DNA of 64,000 nucleotides from positions 1-64,000 of the forward strand of contig JABMLP010000001.1 in the NCBI GenBank assembly GCA_013176395.1, given 5' to 3'. The position numbers and the translations under genes are program-made. Origin of the DNA: Venturia oleaginea. Its lineage: Eukaryota; Ascomycota; Dothideomycetes; Venturiales; Venturiaceae. Shown here one piece after another: positions 32,400 through 42,894 of the stretch. Each line of letters opens with the position of its first letter. Positions within the stretch are counted from its first letter, which is position 1. The notes beneath the pieces are model-generated. The model did no database searches and had not been told where the DNA came from. It was given only the letters and a program-made list of their open reading frames with translations.

Positions 32400-33368
32400 T
32401 TCCACCCTCAGACAGATGGCCAAACAGAAAGGCAAAATCAAACAGTTCAAGAATACCTGAGAGCGTTTTGCTCCGAGAACCAGAATGGAATGGGCGAGAC
32501 GCCTACCTATTGCTGAGTTTGCGTACAATAACAGCCATCGTGCCGATTTAGGCACTTCTCCATTTTTTACCGTACTTGGTTACCACCCATCCATGCAATT
32601 TGATGCTGGGGACAGCACCTTTGAGGGGAAGGTACCTGCGGCGAAGGAAAGAATCCAGCGTATTCACAAGCTCAGAGAAACGCTACAGAAGCGCCTAGAA
32701 GATGCATCTAAATCCCAGGCAGCGTACTATAACGAGCGACATAAGCCTATGAAGTTCAACAAGAACGACCTAGTCCTTATTTCAACGAAGAATCTTAGCT
32801 TGCGAAGCTCAAGCAGGAAGATGTCGCAACGGATGATGGGTACATTCAGGATTGATGAACCAGTGGGATCACAGGCGTACAAAGTACACCTACCAACCAG
32901 CTTCAGGATACACAATGTGTTCCACGTCTCGTTACATGAGCCATACCACCGCAGAGAAGGCGCCCAGGAGACGCTACCACCTCCTGAGCTGATCGAAGGC
33001 GAAGAGAAATGGGAGGTCGAGGAAGTCCTGGCTAAACGTACGCGCCAAGGCAGCATGTGGTACAAGGTGAGATGGAAGGATTGGGGATCCGAATATGATC
33101 AATGGGTTCCTGAGGAGGGCGTAGCGAATGCGCCTGAACTGGTCAACGCTTTCAAGCAGAAAAGAAAGAGCAGAAAATCACAGTCACAGCACAGGCGAAG
33201 CACACATTAAAGCGGAGCAGGAGATTAATTGCAGGCCAGGGCCCTTCAGACCCATCTACTCCTCATCGGACTCAGCTACTGGAGCCAGAGGGGAAGTCCA
33301 TTCTACGAAGTAAAGGGTCAGTGCAAGCAAGGAGCAGGCAGAGAGCGAGACTTACGACGGAGCGGTAA
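32400..33368 (+). pseudogene. Gypsy D integrase C-terminus and chromodomain
   Basis: Starts inside the integrase core ([13 protein letters not shown], near 32405), shifts frame near 32480, then an open stretch 32485-33210 gives [22 protein letters not shown], the GPY/F-like region and a chromodomain (WYKVRWKDWGSEYDQWVPEE). A further frame after 33210 continues (TPHRTQLLEPEGKS) to a stop near 33366. RT, RNase H and most of integrase are lost. The lineage (PSMQFDA, ALHEPYH-like motifs) differs from B. Confidence 0.8.
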
Positions 33369-33853
33369 CTGTCCATCATGTTGATCATGACATCCTTCAG
33401 TTGCCTCACTTCCTTCACAAGCACCACGACCGCGTCAGCCGTGCTCTTCGGCTTCGCAGAGCCACCAAACTTGTCCTCCTTCTTCATGTGGGCATGCACG
33501 CGCTTGTTGAGCTCTTTGAGGACGTCAATCTGTCGCTGAGTGGGTGCGACGCCGGAGTCACGAATGTCGAAGAACACATTGAAGTCGGCCCAGAATTTGG
33601 CTGGGATCTAGCCAGGCGATTAGCGGACGCAGCAGGCCTCCTGGAGAGCCTCGGCCATGGTTTTGGACCTTTTGGCTATGGGCGTTGATGGCGCTATGGG
33701 CGCGGGGCGCTTGCTGCTGGTGGCCGCCATGGAGGTGTCCGCCATGGAGGTGTTGTGAACGGTTGATTTTGAAGAGGAATTAACTGTGAGGGCGGGCGGT
33801 GAGGTTACGACCCGTGAAGAGGGCTTGTTGTGACTGCGGAGGAAATGCTTCAC
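33369..33853 (-). CDS. Hypothetical protein, probably partial
   Basis: Two minus-strand open pieces: 33853-33620 (MKHFLRSHNK..., serine-rich, then KRSKTMAEALQEA) and, in a second frame, about 33610-33369 (IPAKFWADFNVFFDIRDSG, then a charged helical stretch TADAVVVLVKEVRQLKD). The frames are separated by only about 25 bases, too short for an intron, so a frameshift is likely. A GTAAGT follows the second piece, where element D begins. I do not recognise the family. The helix could be a coiled coil. Confidence 0.3.
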
Positions 33854-33889
33854 GCAGTAAGAAGTCGGGTTACGGCTACGAGGAGTCTA

Positions 33890-34257
33890 TGTTATGGGCA
33901 TGGCCCATGGTTGGTATTGGCTGAGAGCCTAAGCCTGATTGAGCCTAGTATAGAGAAAGAACCTCATTGAGGTTCTCTGTTTGTAGATACCTTCACTCCT
34001 TAACTGAATCTAAACAATCTTTGGCTACGAGTATGCTGCGTCTTTTCAGCTACCGTCCCGTAATAATATCTTTTACATCTATATTACGGGACGGTAGCTG
34101 AAAAGACGCAGCATACTCGTAGCCAAAGATTGTTTAGATTCAGTTACGGAGTGAAGGTATCTACAAACAGAGAACCTCAATGAGATTCTGTCTCTATACT
34201 AGGCTCAATCAGGCTTAGGCTCTCAGCCAATACCAACCATGGGCCATGCCCATAACA
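33890..34257. repeat. 368-bp near-perfect palindrome (fold-back or MITE)
   Basis: Two arms of about 175 bp are inverted copies with about three mismatches around a short AT-rich centre near 34074. Outer ends are TGTTATGGGCATGGCCCATG and its complement. No target duplication is evident (flanks AGTCTA and GATATA). No coding frame is present. It could fold into a long hairpin RNA if transcribed. A 15-bp match to its end lies at 8903-8917 beside a solo LTR. Confidence 0.88.
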
Positions 34258-34651
34258 GATATAGAGGTTTCTAGGGAAAAAACATGTTTGAAAACCCGTT
34301 TCCCCCCGCCTCGTTTACTAAACAATGTCCCTAGCCTTGGCGGGTCGGGTCGGGTCGGAGTCTGAGAACCTGAACCCGCCCCGCCCCGCCCCTCCACCGA
34401 CCCAGCCCGTTTGACACCGCCCCGTTGGAGACCCTACTTACAGATCCCTAGTATTTTCTTAATCCCGATTTTTCTTTCTATAAGCCTGCCAATTTTCTAA
34501 GATCGAAGGCTTACAATTGGGATAGCCTCTTCTTAATGCCGGTAATATACTTGTAAAAGGTGAGCTACATACAAGTTTTTCTAGTTGTGTCCTGTTGGTA
34601 TATTACGAGGGCATTGCCTGCTGCCGAATAGTAATCGATTGTGAGATGAGC
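34258..34651. other. GC-rich simple sequence and RTR1 3' flank
   Basis: About 34330-34440 holds GGGTC repeats and CCCGC repeats on the plus strand. The rest is AT-rich sequence downstream of RTR1. I see no gene. Confidence 0.5.
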
Positions 34652-35485
34652 TTATATCAGATCCAGCTCGAGATCTCCAAGTTCGTCAGCAGTCTTGGGT
34701 CCAGAGCCGATCTTTAAGCCTCTGGGAGCATGTCCTTCAATAGTCCCAACCGTTTCAGAGAATCTAACATCCTGCCTGGGAGCTGCAGCTGGTGTAGAGG
34801 TACTCGAGAGTCGTTCCACAATTGTATCCGTAATAATACCCTGAGGCATCATCCTGCCTTGCTCACCTCTCTCAACCTTCAGCTTCTCGAGATCCTTCCT
34901 TAAAGCTTCCTGATCCATTGCGATACTTCCTCGTTTGTCTTCTTCGTCCCGCTCAGTGAGAAGTTGGATCACAGCCACGCCTCCCCCTCTCCTCAGCCAT
35001 GCAGGCTCTTCATCCAGCTGGACTCGCACGTAAAGCGCTCGGTGTGCACATTCGGACGAGCACCAGCATTCTGTTTTATGCTTCTCCACGACCGTGAAGT
35101 CTTGACCCTTCTTGCCACCTACGAACTTGAACTTGCTGCCGCGACCAGACTGTTTGGGTGGTTTCGGGCAGAAAACGTAGCCACATTTCTGGGCTATGCG
35201 ACGCTCCTCGAACAGCTCATCGTAGTCGGACGGTTGGAAAGGTTGGATGAGAGTCTTGAAGGTGTCGACATCGGACGACGAGGGCTCACTTGATGTTGAG
35301 GAGGGATCGGCTGGAAAGTCTATCAGCGTTTCTAGGGCGCTGAGGATCTCCTTCTCGGCGTCCTTCTGAGCTTGAATGAGGTTTGCGTGGTACATAACGA
35401 TTTCTAGATGGCGCTTGTCGCGAAGGGATGGATCTTCAGTCTTTGCGGCATCGGCAGTGTTTTTGAGGATCGAATTGAGCGCCAT
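34652..35485 (-). CDS. RTR1: Rtr1/RPAP2-type RNA polymerase II CTD phosphatase
   Basis: 277 residues, single exon, from the ATG at 35485. The Rtr1/RPAP2 family binds RNA polymerase II and is described as removing phosphate from the C-terminal domain during the change from initiation to elongation; it also helps polymerase enter the nucleus. The zinc-binding signature is visible: RIAQKCGYVFCPKPP (residues about 94-110, first CxxxxC pair) and CWCSSECAHRALYVRVQL (about 139-156, the second pair), then EEPAW. The C-terminus is charged and low in conserved motifs. Length fits fungal homologues. It is divergent from BBC1, the starts being 511 bp apart. Confidence 0.88.
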   Translation of the reverse strand: MALNSILKNTADAAKTEDPSLRDKRHLEIVMYHANLIQAQKDAEKEILSALETLIDFPADPSSTSSEPSSSDVDTFKTLIQPFQPSDYDELFEERRIAQKCGYVFCPKPPKQSGRGSKFKFVGGKKGQDFTVVEKHKTECWCSSECAHRALYVRVQLDEEPAWLRRGGGVAVIQLLTERDEEDKRGSIAMDQEALRKDLEKLKVERGEQGRMMPQGIITDTIVERLSSTSTPAAAPRQDVRFSETVGTIEGHAPRGLKIGSGPKTADELGDLELDLI

Positions 35486-35995
35486 GACTTCTTGCTAATC
35501 TATTTCGTGGCTGTCAAGAAGTTCATGTTGTTTGAGGAGCTTGTCTGTGTCTGGCTGGCTAACAGCGGCGAAAGAGGGCGAGGGCGAGGGCGAGGGCGAG
35601 GGCTCAACTTGAGGTCGCTAGCGTGAGCGTGAGGCTCGGGTGAGGGCTGTGGCTCAATTAAATACACCACAAGAGAGGAACGCATCAGAGTACTGGCAAG
35701 ATCAATCGCACTTGCAATCATCTCAGATTGCGGCAAATACTACATATAGAGCTTCGTTGATCTTCTCAAACCTTCCCACACCCCTACGTCCTGTCGTCCC
35801 CGTTGAGGCTCTGGCTGGCTGACGTACCCTCCTCTGTTCTCGTTTCCCACTCGCATACCATACCATACCCCCTCTGTCAGCCATTGCACCCAGCTCAATG
35901 CGATAAAGTGACTAGACCTATCCTTCTTATCCATCTCCAGACATCGGTATTCCTCGGGCATCTCCACACAACCACGACATACATAAACGTTGACC
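35486..35995. other. Divergent RTR1-BBC1 promoter region
   Basis: It contains about five GAGGGC hexamer repeats at 35577-35612 and a pyrimidine-rich stretch near 35850-35960 before the BBC1 start. No further gene is seen. Confidence 0.55.
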
Positions 35996-38900
35996 ATGTC
36001 GACACTGCCTATGAAGGTCAAGGCCATATTCGCCTACTCTTCCGAGCATGACGACGATCTGAAGTTCTCGGAGGGGCAAATCATTACCGTCACAGAAGAG
36101 GAGGACAACGAATGGTACGTAGGAGAATATGTTGACTTGACCGGTGTCTCGCAGTCAGGCCTCTTTCCCAAGAACTTCGTAGAGCGCTATGAACCGGCTC
36201 CACCACCACGGCCTACAAGAACTCACAAACCAAAAGCTGCCGAGGCGCCGGGTCCAGGGCCTTCTTCGCCTCAGCTTCCGGAACCCTCAAAGCCCAAATT
36301 CGAAAAGATCAAGAGCCCGGAGGCCGAGATTGCTGCTCCACCAGATTCAGCGCCCAGCGAAGAGCGTCCTGCGCCAACACTTTCCCCGAAACCTGTCTCT
36401 AAACAATTTGAGGCTGCAACTGAGCCTCCGCCGGCTCCCAAGCCAGTACAAGCTACTCTTGCTAAAGGTCCGCCTCCGCCAGTTTCAGACAAACCGTCAT
36501 CGAGTTCGTTCAAGGATCGACTGAAGGCTTTCAACCAGGCGGGAGGGCCTCCACCAGTGCCATTCAAGCCTAAGGGTTCTGACAACTATATCAAAAAACC
36601 TTTCGTTGCTCCCCCGCCCTCGCGATCAGCATTTGTACCAACTCCTCGCGAAGCGCCTCCTCAAAAGGTCTACAGGCGCGAAGAGGATCCGGAAATCGCA
36701 CAGCGAAGAGTAGGCGATGACGCAGCTGCTCAAAAGGCTGGTCTTGCTCCAGCAGAAGGAGAAGAGGAGGACGCTCCTAAACCTGTTAGCTTGAAAGAGC
36801 GCATTGCTCTTCTACAACAACAGCAACTGGAACAGGCAAATCGAGCTGCAGCCACACACAAAAAGAAGCCTCCTAAACCTCCCAATAAGCGGACAGAATC
36901 TCACGAAGCTGAAGCACCCCCGGCTCGGGACAGCATTGATACAGATCAAGATCGAAATGCGCGGACATCTTCAGATCTTCCGCGCGAACAGCCAGCTCGA
37001 GGACCTTCGAAGGGTCCAAAGGTTCCAGAAACCGGACCACGTGAGCCTTTTATTGACGGCAATGAAGCCGACCAGTCTGCAGCGGGTGAGACCACTGAGG
37101 AGAATGAGCCGGAATCGTCGACTGAGGACGACTCTGCAGCTAAACGTCACAACCAAGCGCCAGCGGCGCAGCCTGATGTCGGAGAGGAAGAGGATTTGAC
37201 CGAGGAAGGGGAAGAGGAAGAAGAGGAGTCCGAAGACGAGGAAACAAGGCGCAAACGAGAATTGCGAGAGCGTATGGCAAAAATAAGTGGTCAAGGAGGA
37301 TTCAATCCCATGTTCGGCGGTGGTGGAATGGGTGTCTCTATGCCTGGTATGGGTGGCGCTGCTCCCAAAAGGAAGAAGCCGGCTCCAGAACAAAAGTCGC
37401 ATGAAGAAGAGGAGCCACCAACAGCTTTTTTTGCTCCTCGCATGCCAATGCCTGGCATCGCAGTCCCCGGCATGTCCCGAACATTGAGCGCGGAATCTGC
37501 AGCGACTGTTGGCAGGGACGGAGACAATGAGTATGAAGAGTCTCCAAAGCAGACTTCTGCTCCGTTTTCGCCCAAAGGTAATTATCCTCCTCCAACAAGA
37601 CCCGCGCCCCTAGCCCCTTGTCGCCTGAGACTTTCTCGCCGCGAGTACGAGAGTGAATATACATATGCTTTGGATTCGGTGCCTACTCTCCGCCCCCGAC
37701 TTGTCAGCGCAGGGGCATACCGACGCTCGTGGGCATCCCATTCAAGTCAGGACGAGAATCTCAATGGTTACTGTCTCAAGTCCGTTACGCGGAAACCTGT
37801 AAACCCATATTCAAAGTCAACATTGGAATGCACTCCTGGTTTGACAAATCTGTTACCTGGTCGCTATTTATCCCAGCAGTCGGCTTTGAGATGGGTTTTG
37901 GGTCGGCTGAAATCTCCTCTTTATTCCCAAATCATATACTTGTGCTAATAACTGGTAGAACATGCGCCAGCTTCGCCGATGACAGATAGAGGAGCACCCC
38001 CTCCCATTCCTAGGGGTAGACCGTCCCTCGAAAGCCGCCCTGTTCCGCCACCTCCGGCTCCCATCGAATCCCCAAGTGCTGGTTCAGAATCTGACAATGA
38101 AATGCCCCTTACTTCCCAGGCGTCTGATCTGCCTATTCGAGCAGCACCCCCATCAGTTCCGCAGTCTCATATTGAACCTCGGTCACTACCTCGTCCATCT
38201 TTGGATCCCAGGCCGACTGAGTCTTCGTCGCCAATTGATAGACGAGCAAGTCGCCTGCCCCCACCGATTCCAGTATTAAGCCCTACAATGGCACCGTCAT
38301 CAGCACAAACGAGGCTTCCACCTCCGCCACCACCTTCGCAAGCTCCTATACGACCGACCACTTCTGACTCCTTGCACAGGAGAGCATCAGGCCAAACCGG
38401 CGAAGATGGAAGTGATTACGAAGGCGATTACGATACTGACATCGCTCCTGGTGCGCATCACAAAGATGCACTGAAATCGCATGCTCGTGAATCAAGTCTC
38501 GAACATAGCACGGCGCCCGAGGACTACCCGATGCGAAGCCCTCCCGTGCCCGGCGCTTCATTTTCAACACCACCGACGTTGGCTCCTAGAGCTGTACCGC
38601 CATTGCCCCCTACTGGACCACCTAGGAAGAGTGGTGAAATCTCCAGGGCCCCTCCACCCGTTCCTTCCGGGGGACAGTATGATGAAGAAGGCGAGGATTA
38701 TGATCCGTATAAATACTCACCAGGAGTTGCTGCTGCATCGCGCTCTCCTACTGCGAGGCAAGCACCGCCTCTTTCGATGCCTTCGATGCTGCCACCAGCA
38801 CCTGCTCAGTATCATAACGATGGCGGCGACGATGACGACGAACTCTATTCCCCTCCGACGCGCCTGTCCACGGACCGTCCTAGGAAATCTATGGATCGTG

Positions 38901-39994
38901 CACCTCCACCTTTGCCTACTCAAGCACCACCTCTAACTATTCCGTCTCAAGCATCACCTCAACATGATCGAGCTCCTCCACCATTACCACCTCAAGGACA
39001 TCCTCCATCCCACTTCGAAGCCGCGCCACCACTTCCTTCGGGCAGAGCGCCGATGCGTCCTTCCATGGACCAAGAACGTGCCTTTAATCCTTCGTCACGC
39101 ATATCTGTCGACCCAGGAATGCCACGGCAGTCCTCATCTGGATTCCGTCCTGAAGTAGTCGACCCTGGGTTCATTGCGCACGAAGTCGACATGGGTGAAG
39201 CGTCGAAGTGGTGGAGCCAGCCAAATCTGCCTCCGCCATCGATCCAAGGTCGCAACGATGTGCTTTTCGAGATCGAAGAGATGCCGAAGAGTGTTCAGGG
39301 AGGTCAGACTGTGATCTCCAAAGATGTCCTTATCCTCTACCAGGATTACAGTCAGACTGTTATCACGGCTCGTTTTGACGCTAATAATATGGATGATGTC
39401 GTTTTTGAACAGAGGCAAGAGGGACCACCTGGGAAGTTAAGACAGGATCAGCTTGAGAACTCTTGGAATAAATTTGGGAAGGGCATCTCGAAATTGGTTG
39501 ACAAGATGACGGGGAGTGTCGCTATCAATGATGGCTCTTCCCATGCGCTCGTTATCGAGTTGTTAAGGGGCATGCCTGCTGCTCTCCCACCTGTCGGTAC
39601 ACGTGCCTACGGCGCTCTTGTCTATACCAATCTTGGAAATGCATCGGTACAACAGTTTGATGAAATTCGACCTGGCGATATTGTGAGTTTTCGAAATGCG
39701 AAGTTTTCGGGGAAACATAGTGGCGCGCTGCATCAAAAGTATTCTCTCGATGTGGCAATTCACGTCGGTGTTGTTACCGAGTGGGATGGTACGAAGAAGA
39801 AAGTCAGAGTTGCAGAGCAGGGGCGTGACTCCAATGGGGAGAGTGATGGTGGAAAGGGGATCAGTTCTTCAAAGGACAAGAAGAAGAAGAAGGGAAAGAT
39901 TGAGATTGAGAGCTATCGATTGGGTGATTTGAGGAGCGGCGAGGTGAGGGTTTGGAGAGTAGTCGGGAGAGAGTTTGTTGGGTGGAGGTTCTGA
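35996..39994 (+). CDS. BBC1: Bbc1/Mti1-like SH3 protein of actin patches
   Basis: Starts at the ATG at 35996 (MSTLPMKVKAIFAY). Residues about 7-65 are an SH3 domain (ALYDY-like AIFAYSSEHDDDL, EWYVGEY, GLFPKNFVE). Long proline-rich stretches, an acidic region (EEEDLTEEGEEEEEE) and a methionine/glycine-rich patch (GGFNPMFGGGGMG) follow. The last exon ends with the conserved Bbc1 C-terminal domain (HEVDMGEASKWW to GDLRSGEVRVWRVVGREFVGWRF). Bbc1 binds type I myosin tails and restrains Las17/WASP-driven actin assembly in endocytosis. Exon 1 is open to about 37580. A clear acceptor (CTAATAACTGGTAG) ends at 37957 and exon 2 runs 37958-39994. The donor is unresolved because 37580-37957 changes frame. 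Confidence 0.85.
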
Positions 39995-40420
39995 ACGTCT
40001 TGATGATTAGGTTGTTGTAGATTCGATGAAGTGCAATTGTTCCGTATTGAATAGCGGTGGATATCAGGGGCTTTGGGGACGCACTTGTTGTTGATCATGT
40101 ATTGTTCAAGATTGGCATGCGAGGGTTCTTCCCGTCGTACCTCTTCTCGGTTGAATTAACATACGTCTTTCATTGGAGCTATGTTTCGTCATTCGTATTG
40201 CATGAACTGCTGATTGAACACTCTTAAGTTTGACCGGTAGTGCAAGATGATTTCCCCGGCTGTGCCAATATTCGCAAGTGTACTTGTAAAGCAGAACGAT
40301 GAGTCAGTTCTGTCGTAGAAAGAAAGCATACACTGGGCTTAATAAATATTGAACTGTCGATTGGATGTGAATATGAGCAGCAGCAGTATAACGAGTGGGA
40401 AATGATGGAGTGTATGTGCA
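39995..40420. other. Convergent 3' flanks of BBC1 and UFE1
   Basis: A gene-free stretch between two stop codons. AT-rich blocks (AATAAATATTG near 40340) may serve 3' end formation. Nothing else is seen. Confidence 0.5.
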
Positions 40421-41594
40421 TCAAAATAAGAAGTCCCAAGTCACCACAAACAGGCTTGTCCCTACAGCTCCCCAGAAGATCATTTGCGCGATACCCCTCC
40501 TTTTCGTCGCCTCCTTCAGATTCTTGTTTCCCTTCTCCACATTCTCGCGCGAGAATTCGCCATCGGCCACTAATTGGGAGATCTGTTCTGACTGTATCTC
40601 GAGGTTGGCAGCGAGCTCGGTTTGCAGGGACGATATCTCTATAAGGGAGGCTTCTGCCGTTCTATCCCGTCATTAGTTTGAATTTTGCAGGGAGAAAGAG
40701 GGGAGATTTACTTTATCTTGTTCAGCTCGGAATTGTAGTGTTTGAGCATATCTTCTTGTTCGCGTTCGAATAGCTGGATTTGTTCTGGCGACAGCGAGGA
40801 CTCCATGGATGCTGCTTCTTGCCTTTCTTCATTTTCTAAATCTGTTACTGACAGGTGTTCCGCTCTGCTTCCGCTGACGCCAATGCCATCGACTAGGCCA
40901 GGTCCCCGTGCTTTGTAGAGGATGCTTCGACTTCGCTCTACTTCTCTCTTCACGCGTATCTCGACCATGCTCCTCTGGATCTCTCCTGCGCCTTCAAGTC
41001 GCCGTTGTAGAAACCATATTACACCCTCCCTGTGCCTTTTGATCGTATCCCTCGCTTCCGCTTCTTCCAGTTCCTCGGGCGTCTTTGCCGTGACTCCACC
41101 ACCTGCAGCCCATCTCCCTAGAAAGCCACCTCTGGGCCTCTTTTGTTGCGCAAATGACTTGTCGAGATCCGATGAGATTTGCGCCGTCTCTTGGAGTTGT
41201 CGTATAGCTCCTGAGATGGTTGCAAGAAGTTGTCGCGTCTCATTGTCTATACGTGTTCTCTGAGCATCGGTGAGAGGTTGTAATCTGTCCCCATTCGGAC
41301 GCTGAGAAGTGACATCGTAATGTCGCGCGCGGTGGTTGGTCGGGCGGTGAGATTGGAGAGTTAGATACGAAGCTCGAATAGAGCGGAGGTAGGTAGTAAG
41401 TTCTGAGATATGAGAATTCTGGGCAATGGTTGTTAGAAAGGACAGGACAGATAACTGTGACTTTGGGGGGTTGGTACTATTCGGTATGCTTCTTTGAGAA
41501 ACTCGTTCAGAGTCGAGAGTTTGAAGACGAATGGTTCCACACCAGAGGTCTTCTTCTCTTTGAGGCAAATATTGAATTGCGCCGTTATGTCCAT
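40421..41594 (-). CDS. UFE1: Ufe1/syntaxin-18-type ER t-SNARE
   Basis: Three exons: 41594-41478, 41418-40712 and 40661-40421. Introns are 59 nt (41419-41477, GTACCA...CTAACAACCATTGCCCAG) and 50 nt (40662-40711, GTAAAT...ACTAATGACGGGATAG). The spliced product is 354 residues. It begins MDITAQFNICLKEKK, as ER syntaxins do, with a helical N-terminal domain. A SNARE helix follows (HYNSELNKI, then EASLIEISSLQTELA), and a single C-terminal membrane anchor (MIFWGAVGTSLFVVTWDFLF) ends the protein. Ufe1 sits in the ER membrane and receives Golgi-derived COPI vesicles with Sec20, Use1 and Sec22. The N-terminal ATG has no in-frame ATG before it. Function rests on family knowledge. Confidence 0.87.
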
Positions 41595-41787
41595 TGTTGT
41601 TGGTGTTGCAATCGGGATGACGACGGTCAGGCCAGCTCTCACAGGATTCAATTCAAAAGTAGTTCTAGCCGGGCCACACGGTAGAACCTGGCCCTGCTTG
41701 GCTCGAGCGTCCAATTTACTACTACAGTAGCTGTAGAAATTAGACGCTCTCGCTTAGCAGGCTCAGCTACCTCAATGTAAATAGTTA

Positions 41788-42878
41788 ACGTGTTTCACCA
41801 CAAAGTCGCCAACCCCACCGAGTCGCCACCCCAACCCAACCAAAACACCTATGCGACAACTACACGTAATGTCACGACAACGCCTACTTCAAACATCTTA
41901 TACTGAAGGTGATTTACAGCTTGCTATCCAAGACATCAATTCTCAGCAAATTCAAAGTAGTAGCCGCGCTGCAGCAATCTACAAAGTCCCTCGAAGAACG
42001 CTCGTGGACCGACGCGCTGGAAAACGCCCCCGACGCGACTGCGAGCCAAACGCAAAGCGCCTTACAAAGCTAGAGGAGGAGGTTATCGTAAAGCGTGTTC
42101 TTGAGGAGTCTGTACGCGGTATACCCTCCTCAAAGGCAGACGTACGAGATATGGCTGATAAACTGCTAAGAGAGCGTGGTGGAGGGGCTGTTGGCAAGAA
42201 TTGGGTTTTGTCCAGCGTACTCCTGAGCTGCGAACGCGATGGAGCCGTCCGTATGATCGCCAGCGAGCTGCCTGCGAGGACCCGGCGGTTATCCAGCCCT
42301 GGTTTACGCTGGTTCAGAATACGAAGGCAAAGTATGGTATTCTAGACGAGGATACATACAACGAGATGGAGGCGCAATCAATACTAATTCAAAACCGTAT
42401 GAAAATCCATCAAGGGTCTCCAGCAAGTTCTCTTGATGAGCAGATCAAGCAGCTGAGTAAGGGTGCTCAGCAGATAGCTCATAATATCGTATTAATGCAG
42501 GAGAAAATTGACCGCCTTCAAGACGCAGTCGAAGCCTCAACAAAGCGCCGGAGTCGCAAGCGACGCTACTTACAAGTAGAGGAGACCTTAACAGTTGGTG
42601 AGGTAACTGACTTATTTACTGCAACAGTGGTTAATAGTTGTGACGAAGGTGATAGACCGTCAAAGAGGGTACGCGCAGAGAGGCACTGCGGGCATTGCGG
42701 CAAGACTGGGCATAACTCTCGAACCTGTAAGGCAGAAATAGAGGACATAGATAATAATAGTGCTTCCAAAGAATAGAGTACTGTTACTTATAGTCTAATA
42801 TTTTGTTGTAGTATTGCGCCGTATCGCTGCGAAGGCGTTTTGGTGATGGTGGGGTGGCGACTCGGTAGTGAAACACGT
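41788..42878 (+). mobile_element. Fot1/pogo deletion derivative with TIRs and TA duplication
   Basis: 1091 bp bounded by TA (41786-41787 and 42879-42880). Termini ACGTGTTTCAC... and ...GTGAAACACGT form imperfect inverted repeats of about 45 bp. The interior is a transposase gene lacking the DDE core, so any movement would depend on a related full transposase. Confidence 0.87.
41851..42776 (+). pseudogene. Deleted Fot1/pogo transposase
   Basis: The N-terminal DNA-binding part (DLQLAIQDINSQQIQS, helix-turn-helix, then a CENP-B-like domain DMADKLLRERGG...KNW) is followed by a frameshift near 42200, the stretch VQRTPELRTRWSRPYDRQR, and KYGILDEDTYNE. There it jumps to the C-terminus (SSLDEQIKQLSKGAQQIAHN, a coiled coil). 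A CCHC knuckle CGHCGKTGHNSRTC lies near the end. All catalytic acidic residues after the first are missing. Confidence 0.82.
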
Positions 42879-42894
42879 TAGTTTAATACAAATA

